Below are positions 45,040-56,048 of a DNA stretch of 64,000 nucleotides, one piece after another. The notes below the pieces were generated by a model, which searched no databases, had not been told where the DNA came from, and worked only from the letters and a program-made list of their open reading frames with translations. The position numbers and the translations under genes are program-made. Position 1 is the stretch's first letter. Each line of letters starts with the position of its first letter. Source of the DNA: an uncultured Prevotellaceae bacterium (lineage in GTDB: Bacteria; Bacteroidota; Bacteroidia; Bacteroidales; Bacteroidaceae); contig CACWNV010000002.1 of assembly GCA_902762325.1 (NCBI GenBank), positions 1 through 64,000 on the forward strand, given 5' to 3'.

Positions 45040-46526
45040 TTCATCAGATAAGTGCAGGGCATCTGACCCAAGACAAAATAGAGGAAATCATTCTAAACGG
45101 CTATCAGCTGACACTTAGTGAAGAAACACGGAAGCGCATTATCCATTGCCGCGAATATCTCGACAGGAAAATAGCCGAATCAGACAAGCCTATCTACGGA
45201 GTCACCACTGGCTTCGGTTCGCTTTGTAAGATTTCCATTAACGAAGACCAGCTGGCACAACTACAGATTAACCTGATGATGTCGCATGCCTGCGGAACGG
45301 GAGACCGCGTGCCCAATGACATTGTGAAGATTATGATTCTGCTGAAGATACAATCGCTCAGCTATGGTTATAGCGGATGTAAGCTGGACACGGTGGAACG
45401 TCTGATTGACTTCTTCAACAACGACATCTACCCCATTGTCTATATGCAGGGGTCGGTGGGTGCTTCGGGTGACCTTGTGCCGCTTGCCCACCTCTGTCTT
45501 CCCTTAGTCGGACTGGGCGAAGTTGAGTATAGAGGAAATCGGATGTCGGGTTCCGAAATCAACAAGATGATGGGTTGGGAACCTATCCGTCTTGGTTCAA
45601 AGGAAGGACTGGCACTGCTTAACGGCACACAGAACATGAGTGCTTTTGCCGTATGGTCACTCATCCAGGCAAAGCGTTTGTCCCTACAGGCTGACATTAT
45701 CGCAACGATGTCACTGGAGGCTTTTGACGGAAGAAAAGACCCGTTCAACCTCGCCGTACACCTTGTGCGTCCTCATAAGGGACAGATAGCAACGGCTTCG
45801 CACATCCTCGATTTGCTGAAAGGAAGTGAACTGATTGACCAGCCGAAGGTGAATGTACAAGACCCCTACTCCTTCAGATGTATTCCGCAAGTTCATGGGG
45901 CGGTGAAGGATACCCTATCATACGTAAAATCGGTCATAGACATTGAAATCAATGCTACGACCGATAATCCGACAGTTTGTCCCGACGAGGATCTGATTAT
46001 CTCTGCCGGCAACTTCCATGGTGAGCCGATTGCCATGCCGATGGACTTTCTGGCGATTGCCATGTGTGAACTAAGTAACATTTCTGAACGCAGGACCTAC
46101 AAACTGGTCAGCGGTACACGAGGACTCCCCAGTTTCCTGGTGGCTAAGCCAGGGGTGAACAGCGGATTCATGATTCCCCAATACACCGCTGCCAGCATCG
46201 TCAGCCAGAACAAGACGCTCTGCATGCCGGCATCGGCTGACTCCATTCCGACATCGCAAGGACAGGAAGATCATGTAAGTATGGGGGCAAATGCCGGGAC
46301 AAAGCTCTATCGGGTCATCCAAAACACGGAACGAGTACTTGCCATCGAACTGATGAATGCGGCTCAAGCCTTAGAATTCCGTCGTCCGTTGAAGTCGTCG
46401 CCGAAGATAGAACAAATCTTCGAGTCATACCGTAAAGTGGTTCCCTTCATAGACAATGACGAGGTGATGTATCCATATATCGCCAAATCCATTGAATTCC
46501 TCAAGACTCTTGACTTCGAATTCTAA
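45036..46526 (+). CDS. hutH: Histidine ammonia-lyase
   Basis: 496 residues. It converts histidine to urocanate and ammonia. The MIO cofactor triplet Ala143-Ser144-Gly145 lies in GSVGASGDLVPLAHL; the YGVTTGFG (54-61) and QPKVNVQDPYSFRCIPQVHG-type motifs are also present. It is translationally coupled to hutU by a 4-nt overlap and is followed by hutI after 10 nt. Confidence 0.95.
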   Translation: MIHQISAGHLTQDKIEEIILNGYQLTLSEETRKRIIHCREYLDRKIAESDKPIYGVTTGFGSLCKISINEDQLAQLQINLMMSHACGTGDRVPNDIVKIMILLKIQSLSYGYSGCKLDTVERLIDFFNNDIYPIVYMQGSVGASGDLVPLAHLCLPLVGLGEVEYRGNRMSGSEINKMMGWEPIRLGSKEGLALLNGTQNMSAFAVWSLIQAKRLSLQADIIATMSLEAFDGRKDPFNLAVHLVRPHKGQIATASHILDLLKGSELIDQPKVNVQDPYSFRCIPQVHGAVKDTLSYVKSVIDIEINATTDNPTVCPDEDLIISAGNFHGEPIAMPMDFLAIAMCELSNISERRTYKLVSGTRGLPSFLVAKPGVNSGFMIPQYTAASIVSQNKTLCMPASADSIPTSQGQEDHVSMGANAGTKLYRVIQNTERVLAIELMNAAQALEFRRPLKSSPKIEQIFESYRKVVPFIDNDEVMYPYIAKSIEFLKTLDFEF

Positions 46527-46536
46527 TCCGCTGAAT

Positions 46537-47784
46537 ATGAAAGAAAGACTCTTCATCCGGAACATTGGCACCCTGGCAGGCATCACTTCGCCGGACACCT
46601 GCTGTAAATATGGTGATGAAATGTCGGAGGTTACATGTCTGCATCAAGCATGGCTCATCGCTGAAGATGGGATGATAAAAGAATATGGGACTGCGGAAAA
46701 GGCTCCGCAGTCCTCAGACAAAGTGATTGATGCAGAAGAAGGATTCGTTCTTCCTGCCTTCTGTGACAGTCATACACATCTTGTCTATGCAGACAGCAGG
46801 GAAAAGGAATTTGTAGATAAGATCAATGGACTCTCCTATTCGGAGATAGCAGCCCGTGGCGGAGGCATCTTGAACTCTGCCGACCGTCTGCACCAGTTAT
46901 CTGAAGAGGCACTATACCTGCAAGCCAGTAACCGTGTCAAAGAGATTATCAGGAAAGGAACAGGAGCAGTAGAGATAAAAAGCGGATATGGCCTGAACAC
47001 AGCAGATGAAATAAAGATGCTTCATGTCATCAGGCGAATCAAGGAAGAAATGCCGATAAAAGTAGTCAGCACCTTCCTCGGTGCCCACGCCGTAGGACGC
47101 GCTTTTACAGGTAGACAAGCCGAATACGTTGACTATGTCATCAACGATATGATTCCAAATGTGGCAAAAGAAGGATTGGCAGATTTCATTGATGTCTTTT
47201 GCGACCGCGGCTTCTTCACACCCGAAGAAACAGACCGCATACTGGAAGCTGGAAGTAAATACGGGATGAGACCGAAGATTCATGCTTCTGAACTGGCTGC
47301 CACGGGAGGTGTGGCTGTAGGTGTCAGACATCACGCCCTTTCGATAGATCATCTGGAAAGTGTCACGGATGAGGAGATTGCCCTGTTAGCTCAAGCCCGT
47401 ACCATAACGGTACCAACCGTGCTGCCGGGTACATCTTTCTTCCTGAACATGCCGTATGCTCCTGCCCGTAAGCTTATCAATGCCGGACTTGCCGTTGCGA
47501 TTGCCAGTGACTATAACCCTGGTTCCACGCCTTCAGGCGACATGAAGTTTGCCATGTCGCTGGCTTGTATCAAGATGCGGCTATGTCCTGCGGAGGCTCT
47601 GAATGCCGTAACAATCAATGCGGCACATGCAATGGGATTAGGCAGGGAACTGGGGAGCATCGCCGTCGGTAAGAGAGCGAATCTCATCCTTACCGACCGT
47701 ATCCCTTCATTAGACTACATCCCCTACGCCTACACTTCGCCAATCATTAAGAAGACAATCATCGGAGAAACGGTTATCGGGTGA
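46537..47784 (+). CDS. hutI: Imidazolonepropionase
   Basis: 415 residues from ATG 46537; the frame extending back to 46492 overlaps hutH without homology. It hydrolyses imidazolonepropionate to N-formimino-glutamate. Amidohydrolase metal motif CDSHTHLVYADSRE and GAHAVGRAFTGRQAEYVDYV, HASELAATGG and ASDYNPGSTPSGDM are visible. Its 3' end overlaps the 3' end of sprA by 11 nt (convergent). Confidence 0.95.
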   Translation: MKERLFIRNIGTLAGITSPDTCCKYGDEMSEVTCLHQAWLIAEDGMIKEYGTAEKAPQSSDKVIDAEEGFVLPAFCDSHTHLVYADSREKEFVDKINGLSYSEIAARGGGILNSADRLHQLSEEALYLQASNRVKEIIRKGTGAVEIKSGYGLNTADEIKMLHVIRRIKEEMPIKVVSTFLGAHAVGRAFTGRQAEYVDYVINDMIPNVAKEGLADFIDVFCDRGFFTPEETDRILEAGSKYGMRPKIHASELAATGGVAVGVRHHALSIDHLESVTDEEIALLAQARTITVPTVLPGTSFFLNMPYAPARKLINAGLAVAIASDYNPGSTPSGDMKFAMSLACIKMRLCPAEALNAVTINAAHAMGLGRELGSIAVGKRANLILTDRIPSLDYIPYAYTSPIIKKTIIGETVIG

Positions 47785-50700
47785 GTGACATCTTAATGCT
47801 TAGTCCGAAGTCCTGTGTTGTTGTCGGATAGCTGTTGCTTGCCAGCAACGGCGTGTTCGTCTGTCTGTTAAAGTAGAAGCTCATAGACATCAGTTTCGAG
47901 AGGGTGTACTCGGCAGAGAACGACAGCTTGAACGCGGTATTACCACTGGTGGCTGAACTTGTCACGGTTGCAATGTCGCGTGTTATCGACGCCTGTTTAC
48001 GCAGACTGAGGTCTAATCGCAGATTCAGATCGTGATTGACAGTCGTCTTTCCCCTACTGGAGTTACGATTGTTCTGTTGTTGCTGGTCTTCGTTGTTCCC
48101 TTTCTTTGAGCCCTTCACGGCACGATGGTTTCTTGAAGCGAAGAAGCTGAAGTTGTTAATCTTGTATCCCGCACCGATTACCCAGTCTTTACTGATTGCC
48201 TCATTCACCTGTATGCTCGTCATGCTCAGCGTGAGCACACGTGTGGTACGGTATTCAAGTTTACAAGTGAGGTTGTTCTGTAATGTCACATCGACACCTA
48301 AGAGGGGCGAGAACGCCTCGTTGATGCTTACCGTTGACACGTTGTACATCGAACTTGGAACAGGATTCCCCGTCATCGCATCGGCAACAAATCCCAGTCC
48401 GTCCATGTATTCCACATAATTGCTGTAGCTGTTGAAAGCTCCCACTGAGTAGATACTCTTGTAAGAGTGATTGATGTTCACGCTCTTGAACACATCACGG
48501 AACCACGGCAACTTTCCGAGTCCGCTATAGCGAAGTGTCCAGTTGGGGAGCAGTTGTGAGAGTGCGGGGAAGATGTTGAGTGAGCTTCCGCCATTGCTCG
48601 TATAGGCAGCGAGGAACGCCGGAATCAGTACATCGGAGCTGTAGCTGTTCACTTGTCCGTTAGCCGGATCAAACGGTTTCCCTGCCAGTGTCGTACCATT
48701 GGGATAGACGGCATCCTTGTATTGTGCCTCCACTCTGCCGCGGAACCCTTCTATCGAGTTGCAGAACTTCGTAAACGACTTGCTCTGGTATCCGGAAGAG
48801 GCATCACCGATGCCGTCAAAGGCACTCTTCAGCGACATCGTCGTCATGGTAAACGTACCGTTGAGCGTCGTGGGATTTCCCTTATACATGAACTGCACAC
48901 TCTTTGCAGTGGTCTTCGTACGAGATGCGTTCAAGTCAATCTTCAGGTTCTTCACCGGCTCCAATGTCACACGCAACTGCAAGTCATCGGTATTGTTCGT
49001 ACCAGCAGCTGCCACGGAGTCGCTCAGATGCAGCCATCCCTTGTCCTTCGCCTTATCGACATACGAGTCGCCCATAAAGCCAAAGGCGAAGTCGAGTCCA
49101 GGAGACAAGGCATCGGCACTTCGTGTTTGTCCGAATGCCTTACCGACAGTTGGCATGAATCCCGGAAGACTCATGGAGTACTGGTTCCTATAGGAGAAAC
49201 TGATGCTGCGCACCGACATTGCCAGACGAGCAAGTACTTGTGCCGCCTTATACCATCCCTTCTCATCCAATGGATCCTTAGGAGTGATGGTAACCTTCAC
49301 TTTCATTGCCGAATCAACCTTACTGAAGATCTTTATCTTGTTCTCGTCCACCTTCTTATATTTCAACGTATACGGCTTCCCGTTTTCAGTCTTCGCCGTA
49401 AGCACGAAGCGCTTCGTCTTCTTTCCATGACTCAGTTCAAGTGTCGTGTCAGGCATCAGCGTGATTTCCTTCTCGAAGCTCTTTGAATTCTTCGGCAACG
49501 CATTCTTTGCCTTATCGTTAGCCTTATCGTTCGTCTTACCATCGGCGGTCTTGTTCTTGTCAGCCGCTGCCTTTACCTTGTTCTGTTCCTTTTGTAATTT
49601 CTCTCGGTTCAGCTGGCTCTGAGACTTCTCCTTATTAAACCGCTCATTCGTCTTCTTCAGGAAAGGAATATGATTGTAGAGCTTTTCCATGTTAAACGTA
49701 CCGTTGAGCCTTATGGTACGGTTGCTCACAATATCATTACCGAGCGAAGTACCATCATCAAGATCTGTACCTCTCACCCAGTGATACGTGGATTCATAAG
49801 CCGCGTCGGCATTCAGCCAGTCGAAGATTGGCAGCAAGTTCAAAGGCAGCTGATAAGACGTTTGGAAAGACTGGTTATAATCCAGAGGAACACCGAAGTG
49901 ACGGATGCTCGACCATACCGAATCTTTCCATGCCTCATAGCGGTCTGGATAGAGGTCTTTGTTGACAGGCGTATAAGGCTCCTCTATCTCCGAGTGTGTG
50001 GCACTATTGAATGTCATGTGGAGATTCTTTGTCAGGTCCCAACGCAATTGGAACTCACGGTTCCACACGAATTCCTCATTGAAGATAAGCGGAAGCTTTG
50101 ACCCGGCTAAATCCTCCATGTCACGTTGTTGCAACTCTTTATAGATTCGGTTTATCTCCGTGTTGAATCCCACGTTCTGGGGCAGCCAGTTCAGTCCGAA
50201 ACGCTTCAGTATCTCCAGCCACTTCGACTTACTCTTCAGCTTCTTGAACGGCTCAAGCGGTTTGAACACTGGTGTCCAGCTATAGTTCATCGCACCACGC
50301 CAGTTGTCTTCTTTTTCATAGACCGTCGTCTCACCCGTAACCTTTGAATGCGAATGGCTATACGTGAACGAGAAGTTGGCAGGATCGATGGGAGTAGGAT
50401 GCCGTTTGTTCTGTATTCCCACCCTCACATTCGACAAAGAGAAGTTTGTGTTTGTCGTCTTCGTGACGGCAATGTTCTCAAGCGAATCGCGCTCATGAGC
50501 ATTCTCCATCGAGTTCAAGGCTTCCTTCAGACGCATATCGGTATCCAGAGGATTGTACTTCGGGCGGTTCTCATTCTTCGACACCGTGTAATAGAGCGGC
50601 GCACTCACCTTCGCCTTGTCGGGGAAGAACTTGCCGAGTTCAACATTCGTCGTGATGGTGTAAGATTTCAAATCTTCGTTCGACCGTTGCGCGACTCCTT

Positions 50701-53700
50701 CCTCAAGACCTCCGAATCCTTCGCTTATATAACGTCCCTGGACATTCAACACACCCAAGTCTGAGAGTTGCAGGTTGAAGTTACCTTGGGCAGCCCATCC
50801 ACCCTCATTATTATATTCCTTCAGGCGAAGCTCATTGATCCACACTTCACCGCTCTTCATCTCACCACTCAAGTTACGGACACCGACAATCATCGTCTTC
50901 ACCTCGCCAAGCGACGGGTTTCCCATCACACTGATCTTATTGTTGGGACGGTTCTCGTCGTAAGCGGTATAGACAAGGTTATAAGAAGCCTGCCCCTGAG
51001 CCTTTGCAATGTTCCTGTCTCTCTTTACCTGTGTGAAGAGGTCCAGCGGAATGTCAAGCATGTTCTCTTCTGGCCACACCGAACGGCATCCCTGCAGGGA
51101 ATACATGTCATAGTGTCCGGGAGGTGTCAGCGTCAATGGGATTTCATATTCATAATAGTTGCTCTTATAGTCACTACCGAGACGTATGAACACCGCCAGC
51201 TGATGGTCTTCAAGATTCGTGGTGTTCAGTTCCAGGGCGTTGGCATGCACGAACATCTGCAAGCGTTTGTATTGCCGCATGTCGATGGTAGTATTCTTGT
51301 AAACGGCTTTCGACTCCTTCGTACTCAAGTTTGTAACGGTCAGGGCAAGTGCCTGCTCATTACTCTCCACAAGTTGTGGCTGAGTAGGATCCTGGGCACG
51401 TCGTATGCCTGGAGGAAGCACATAGTTGACAGGAGTCTTATCGACATTCTCTTCGATATTCACGGCACTGGCGGTCATCTTACCCGTCCGGGCTGAGTTG
51501 TCGAGGTTCTGTTCGTAAATACGCCATTCACCACGCACAAGGTCGAGAGAACCGAACCTCAAAACAATAGGAAGCTCGAACCCTGTAAGGAACATTCGCA
51601 TGAAACGGATGGAACTGAAGTCGCTAATCGTACCGAACTTCCTTTCAAAGTCATGAATAGGTATGCGGAACTGATACCATGCCACATGACCTATCGAGCC
51701 GTTTCTCAGCTTCGGCTCTGTCTCACGCTTGTCAACGATAAAGTTCTGCCCCACTTCCAAGTCTTCGGGACGAATGGACACATGATACTGATAATACCTT
51801 TCGTATTCATTCAAGGTGAAATCCTGGTTGATATCTTCGACATCAGGAAGTGTCTTATAGGAAGTGTCATAGCTTTCACTCCGCGTGTCGGTATCCGGAG
51901 AGTTGCCTTGCGGATTGTTGATAAACTTATAACGTCGAATGATGTCTGCCTCCATCTGGTCGTAATCCGAACCGCGGAAATAATGATAGTTATCGTTGGC
52001 AGGGTCGTTCATGATACTATCGAAGACAGCTGGAGAGACCTTCCCCTGGATAGATGTCAGGAACTGCTGGTAAGAATCGAAAGTACGCTCTTCCTCATCG
52101 CTCAGTCCGTTGAGTCCTAAGTCTTGTTTTGCACGGGAGCCGTTCCCGGTTACAAAAGCATACTTCACCGCCGTCTGTGTGGGAATCTTTCCCCATTGCG
52201 TGAAGGTAAACCGATTGCTTCCATCGACGGGCAGACCACTCTCATAGAACTTCTTTCCATCGTGGAGCACATCCTCACTCACCTCACCCAGATTGATGTA
52301 GAGGTCGCCTCCATACTGGCTGGCGGTGCCTTTCTCACGGGAATAGACAAACGGATCCATCAGCCAGAACTCGATGTACTCGATATTGGCTGCCTCGAAG
52401 TCGCTGGTCTCCAGCTTGCGCATCATACCTCCCCACTTGCTGCCGGGATTGTCAAAGCGTCCTTGTGCATTGAGGTCGGGATTGAAGTTGTAAGGTCCTC
52501 GTTCGTCTGGATAATAAGCCAGGTTCAGCACAGGCAACGTGTTGGTTGCACCGTTATAGGAACTCTGGTCACGATAGGGATATAGTTCGTTTACATATAC
52601 CTCACGGACGAAATAGTTAGAGAGCTGGTTGAGGTCGCTCTTGATATGTCCCGGTGTAAGTGATGAACTACGACGGGTAAAGAGCGGGTCGATGGTGTAC
52701 CATGCCAGACGGCTACGGTTGAAACCGCCCTTCAGGGTCTCCTTGTCATTATATTCGGGGAACATGGAAGGCACACTCGATATCACCCACGACGTAGGAC
52801 CTGACACATCAATCTCATTCTTGGTGTTCTCAAAGTCATCAAGATACGAGGCGTTATCTTGCGTTCCATGACTTTGCCCCGCTATGAGTTGTGCGAATTC
52901 TCCGGTGAACGAGATCTGGGAAGGTTGTGTGAGGTGGAGCAATGGAAGCTTGTCAAATAGATTGGTAAGCCACTGGCTTTCTTTCTTCCAGTTGAGGTTC
53001 AGACCCCACATGGTGTTGTTCAGCGGTTCATTTCCCATTGACACCTTGGTCGTAAGAGCCTGCTCGCTGAGATGTTGCAACGTACCGCTCATCTGGAAGT
53101 TCTTGGAAAAGTCATACTCCCAGTTCACGCCAAACATTGTCTTGCGCTCCTGACCGTAGTCGGTATTGCTCTCCGAAGATGCCGAGATCGGCACTTCAGA
53201 ATCGATGAGACTCTGATTGATAATCGTCACCTCACCGGCACTATAGTCAACGGTATAGTCCGACCCTTCGGTGAGCCGCACGCCACCTGCCGTCACCACC
53301 ACGGACCCTTGCGGGATGTTATAGCCGCCCAACGGTATCACATTCGCCGCCGATCCACGGAACTGTCCTACTAATATATACTTGTCCTTCTCCGCTATCT
53401 GCTTGGCAATGGTTTTCGTCGAGTCGTATAGTTCGGTGAAGGCATAGCCGGCTGCCTTTGACTCCGACACGCCCTTACTCGTCAGATATTTATAAAGGTA
53501 TTCACCGAACGGTTCTGCCGCCGGGAAGAAGACGCGTCCGTTGACAATGGTATAACCTTCCACAAAATCGAAATAGCCATTAGGATGTGGCTTCTTATTG
53601 TTGTCAAGACGGTCGGCACCCAGCACTCTCAACAACGGAAGGCTCTTCACCTCAGGTTCGGGGATGTAAGTGAGATAGACACCCGTAGTGTCGCTCTGGA

Positions 53701-55393
53701 ACTTCACGTCAAGTCTGAACTTCTCTTTCTGTACCGAAGAGGCAAGATAATAGACGTTCTTCATCATCAGATCCCAGTTTCCTTGTGCGGGATTGTTTGA
53801 TGTATTCTTCAGTGCCTTGACGAAAAGTGCCTGACTGGTATCGGTGACATCACTTGCAAACTCGCCCACCTGATAGGTCTGACCGCGATAGGTGTACTGG
53901 AATGCCACCGCCAGCACCTGGTCGGTCTGGAGGGAAGTCTTCAGACTGATATATCCCAGTCCCGAGTTCAGCGTGTATTCCGAGGACTTCAGAAGACGGG
54001 CACTCTCCAGCTTCTCGTAGTCCACACCTCCGGCAAACATGCTGATGCCGTCGAGTATCGTCGATGTCTGGTCGATGTTTCGTGCTTCGGCATACTGGTT
54101 GACCATCGAGGCGTATTCGGTGTTCGAACCGTTTGAAGGGTTGGGGATTCCATTGCTTCCCCAGATGGGATTGGAGATCTTGGTGTTTTCGCCTAAGTCG
54201 GTGAGGGCAATGATGTTTCTTGTGTTCTCGACCGTCTCCGTCTTGTTGGTCACCCACACTTCCAGTCGTTTGATTTCGATTCCCGTTGTGACGTTGGGGA
54301 GTGTCTTCATGGCCGCATCGTATCTGTCACGGAAGAACTGAGACAGGAAGAAGTGGCGGTTTTCCTCATAGTTGGCAACATCAATCTCGAAAGGTGTGAA
54401 GTGCGCTCCGCCCTTGGAAGAGACACTATGCGTGTTCGACTTCTTCTGAGAGGCTACCAGCTGAAGTTTTAGTTTACCGAATTGCAAGTCTGTTCTCAGA
54501 CCGAACAATGCCGACGCTCCCTTTACCAATGAGGAATTGCTGGGGAAGGAGACGTTTCCGGCTTCCACAAGCTTGATGATTTCATCTTCCTTGCCGTCGA
54601 ACTTCAACTTCAGGTTCTGCGCATCCATGTCAAACGTGGCATCGGTGTTGTAGTTCAGGTTCATGTTCACCTTGTCTCCCACCTTACCGTTGACATTCAG
54701 GTTGATCTTCTCGTCGAAGTCCATCGTCGTGGTCTTACGGTTGCGGACAGGCAGCGACGGGTTCTCAATGTTCTTGATTGTCGCACCGAACTTCAGTTCT
54801 GCCGTTCCCTGCGTCTTGATGCGCACACCACCCGGACCGAATATCTTTTCGGCTGGTCCCAAGTCGAAGTGCATATCCGTGAAGTCGAACTTCTCTTTTC
54901 CCTTTGCCTGATAGATCTCATTGTTCTTCGAGCGGAAGAACTTGCGCATCCCCTGACGTGTACTCCAGTCCAGATACTCTTGCGGAGACATCATAATAGG
55001 TGCGTTGAGCCAAGTGTTGCCCATCTTGTTACCGAAGACATAGCTGTCGAGCGTGTCGTTGTACTCCACCTGCTGCTTCAGGTTTTCCGGTCGTGAGAGG
55101 TCTGCCGCGTTCTGGTCGAGGTCATCGACGGTGATGGGCACGGTGCGTTGTATCTTCCAGCGGGGATGCAGGAGCGAGTCGGGAATCTCCTCGTCGTCGT
55201 CAATCTCTGCCTGACTGTTCACCTTCGGCTTGTTGTCGTCATTCTCCTTAGGAGTATTAGGAGAATTTGTATTCCGCGCATTAGTATTACGAGGCGTGAC
55301 ACCACGGGGAACGACTTCCTGGGCGTTGCCGACAAGACTAAATGCCGACAAAGCCACAATCAGTAACAATAATCCCCGTATCTTGTGCCTCAT
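47774..55393 (-). CDS. sprA: SprA/Sov-type outer-membrane channel of the type IX secretion system
   Basis: 2539 residues, the expected giant size. A signal peptide (~1-24, ending GNAQEVVPR) is followed by an Asn/Pro-rich linker and long beta-rich regions, with low-complexity Lys/Asp segment ~1960-2000 (DKNKTADGKTNDKANDKAKN). SprA is the main ~36-strand translocon of the T9SS and is needed for secretion of proteins with C-terminal type IX signals. The giant lyase at 29706 has a possible such tail. It is followed 3 nt upstream (on the minus strand order) by ruvA, so ruvA-sprA form an operon, an order I recall from other Bacteroidota. The 3' end overlaps hutI by 11 nt. Confidence 0.92.
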   Translation of the reverse strand: MRHKIRGLLLLIVALSAFSLVGNAQEVVPRGVTPRNTNARNTNSPNTPKENDDNKPKVNSQAEIDDDEEIPDSLLHPRWKIQRTVPITVDDLDQNAADLSRPENLKQQVEYNDTLDSYVFGNKMGNTWLNAPIMMSPQEYLDWSTRQGMRKFFRSKNNEIYQAKGKEKFDFTDMHFDLGPAEKIFGPGGVRIKTQGTAELKFGATIKNIENPSLPVRNRKTTTMDFDEKINLNVNGKVGDKVNMNLNYNTDATFDMDAQNLKLKFDGKEDEIIKLVEAGNVSFPSNSSLVKGASALFGLRTDLQFGKLKLQLVASQKKSNTHSVSSKGGAHFTPFEIDVANYEENRHFFLSQFFRDRYDAAMKTLPNVTTGIEIKRLEVWVTNKTETVENTRNIIALTDLGENTKISNPIWGSNGIPNPSNGSNTEYASMVNQYAEARNIDQTSTILDGISMFAGGVDYEKLESARLLKSSEYTLNSGLGYISLKTSLQTDQVLAVAFQYTYRGQTYQVGEFASDVTDTSQALFVKALKNTSNNPAQGNWDLMMKNVYYLASSVQKEKFRLDVKFQSDTTGVYLTYIPEPEVKSLPLLRVLGADRLDNNKKPHPNGYFDFVEGYTIVNGRVFFPAAEPFGEYLYKYLTSKGVSESKAAGYAFTELYDSTKTIAKQIAEKDKYILVGQFRGSAANVIPLGGYNIPQGSVVVTAGGVRLTEGSDYTVDYSAGEVTIINQSLIDSEVPISASSESNTDYGQERKTMFGVNWEYDFSKNFQMSGTLQHLSEQALTTKVSMGNEPLNNTMWGLNLNWKKESQWLTNLFDKLPLLHLTQPSQISFTGEFAQLIAGQSHGTQDNASYLDDFENTKNEIDVSGPTSWVISSVPSMFPEYNDKETLKGGFNRSRLAWYTIDPLFTRRSSSLTPGHIKSDLNQLSNYFVREVYVNELYPYRDQSSYNGATNTLPVLNLAYYPDERGPYNFNPDLNAQGRFDNPGSKWGGMMRKLETSDFEAANIEYIEFWLMDPFVYSREKGTASQYGGDLYINLGEVSEDVLHDGKKFYESGLPVDGSNRFTFTQWGKIPTQTAVKYAFVTGNGSRAKQDLGLNGLSDEEERTFDSYQQFLTSIQGKVSPAVFDSIMNDPANDNYHYFRGSDYDQMEADIIRRYKFINNPQGNSPDTDTRSESYDTSYKTLPDVEDINQDFTLNEYERYYQYHVSIRPEDLEVGQNFIVDKRETEPKLRNGSIGHVAWYQFRIPIHDFERKFGTISDFSSIRFMRMFLTGFELPIVLRFGSLDLVRGEWRIYEQNLDNSARTGKMTASAVNIEENVDKTPVNYVLPPGIRRAQDPTQPQLVESNEQALALTVTNLSTKESKAVYKNTTIDMRQYKRLQMFVHANALELNTTNLEDHQLAVFIRLGSDYKSNYYEYEIPLTLTPPGHYDMYSLQGCRSVWPEENMLDIPLDLFTQVKRDRNIAKAQGQASYNLVYTAYDENRPNNKISVMGNPSLGEVKTMIVGVRNLSGEMKSGEVWINELRLKEYNNEGGWAAQGNFNLQLSDLGVLNVQGRYISEGFGGLEEGVAQRSNEDLKSYTITTNVELGKFFPDKAKVSAPLYYTVSKNENRPKYNPLDTDMRLKEALNSMENAHERDSLENIAVTKTTNTNFSLSNVRVGIQNKRHPTPIDPANFSFTYSHSHSKVTGETTVYEKEDNWRGAMNYSWTPVFKPLEPFKKLKSKSKWLEILKRFGLNWLPQNVGFNTEINRIYKELQQRDMEDLAGSKLPLIFNEEFVWNREFQLRWDLTKNLHMTFNSATHSEIEEPYTPVNKDLYPDRYEAWKDSVWSSIRHFGVPLDYNQSFQTSYQLPLNLLPIFDWLNADAAYESTYHWVRGTDLDDGTSLGNDIVSNRTIRLNGTFNMEKLYNHIPFLKKTNERFNKEKSQSQLNREKLQKEQNKVKAAADKNKTADGKTNDKANDKAKNALPKNSKSFEKEITLMPDTTLELSHGKKTKRFVLTAKTENGKPYTLKYKKVDENKIKIFSKVDSAMKVKVTITPKDPLDEKGWYKAAQVLARLAMSVRSISFSYRNQYSMSLPGFMPTVGKAFGQTRSADALSPGLDFAFGFMGDSYVDKAKDKGWLHLSDSVAAAGTNNTDDLQLRVTLEPVKNLKIDLNASRTKTTAKSVQFMYKGNPTTLNGTFTMTTMSLKSAFDGIGDASSGYQSKSFTKFCNSIEGFRGRVEAQYKDAVYPNGTTLAGKPFDPANGQVNSYSSDVLIPAFLAAYTSNGGSSLNIFPALSQLLPNWTLRYSGLGKLPWFRDVFKSVNINHSYKSIYSVGAFNSYSNYVEYMDGLGFVADAMTGNPVPSSMYNVSTVSINEAFSPLLGVDVTLQNNLTCKLEYRTTRVLTLSMTSIQVNEAISKDWVIGAGYKINNFSFFASRNHRAVKGSKKGNNEDQQQQNNRNSSRGKTTVNHDLNLRLDLSLRKQASITRDIATVTSSATSGNTAFKLSFSAEYTLSKLMSMSFYFNRQTNTPLLASNSYPTTTQDFGLSIKMSLTR

Positions 55394-55396
55394 AAT

Positions 55397-56035
55397 CTAC
55401 TTTATCATTTTCAATGCCAGCTTCACCACCTGTTCGACGGGAAGTGACGGCTGATCTTTCAGAATGGCATTCACCACTTTTGCCGAAGGTGCGGGCGAGA
55501 ATCCCAGCATCAGCAATGCCTGTATGGCTTCGTCTCTGACGATGGATGTCTGTAGGGCTTCCTCTCCGCTTACACCTTGCCGGTCGTCGTTACGTTTTCC
55601 TTCTGCGCCTCCCTCGATGCCGAGCGTTGCAATTTTATCCCGCAGGTCGACGATGATGCGCTGGGCGGTCTTCAGTCCGATACCTTTCACGCTCTTCAAC
55701 ATCCGCTCGTCACCGTTGGCAATGGTGTTGCAGAGTTCAGCCGGCGACGATGCCGACAAGATCATACGTGCCGTATTTGCGCCGACACCGCTCACGGTGA
55801 TCAGCAGCTGGTAGAGGGCACGCTCTTGTCTCGTCGAGAAGCCATAGAGGGTGAAGGAGTCGTCACGGCCACCCGTAACAAGTGCCTCGTGAACAAACAG
55901 CTTCACGTCTTTCTTTCCCTGAATGCCGCTAAATGTGTTGAGCGAAATATTCAGTGCATATCCCACCCCTGCCGCTTCCACGACAGCCAGTGTAGGGGTC
56001 AGCTCAGTCAGTTCGCCCTTGATATATTCTATCAT
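55397..56035 (-). CDS. ruvA: Holliday junction branch-migration protein RuvA
   Basis: 212 residues. The N-terminal OB-fold (~1-62) starts MIEYIKGELTELTPTLAVVE; tandem helix-hairpin-helix motifs (~70-140) include YQLLITVSGVGANTARMILS and LKSVKGIGLKTAQRIIVDL; the C-terminal domain III (~160-212) would contact RuvB. It recognises four-way junctions and loads RuvB. A 14-bp palindrome TTGTATATATACAA at 56049-56062 sits just before its start. Confidence 0.95.
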   Translation of the reverse strand: MIEYIKGELTELTPTLAVVEAAGVGYALNISLNTFSGIQGKKDVKLFVHEALVTGGRDDSFTLYGFSTRQERALYQLLITVSGVGANTARMILSASSPAELCNTIANGDERMLKSVKGIGLKTAQRIIVDLRDKIATLGIEGGAEGKRNDDRQGVSGEEALQTSIVRDEAIQALLMLGFSPAPSAKVVNAILKDQPSLPVEQVVKLALKMIK

Positions 56036-56048
56036 TTCTCAAGTCGTT

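Noticed and set aside
48653..49486. 277-codon open frame on the + strand inside sprA
   Set aside because: It lies opposite a clear sprA coding sequence, has no family signature and is a composition effect; the same holds for other long + frames between 48 and 55 kb.
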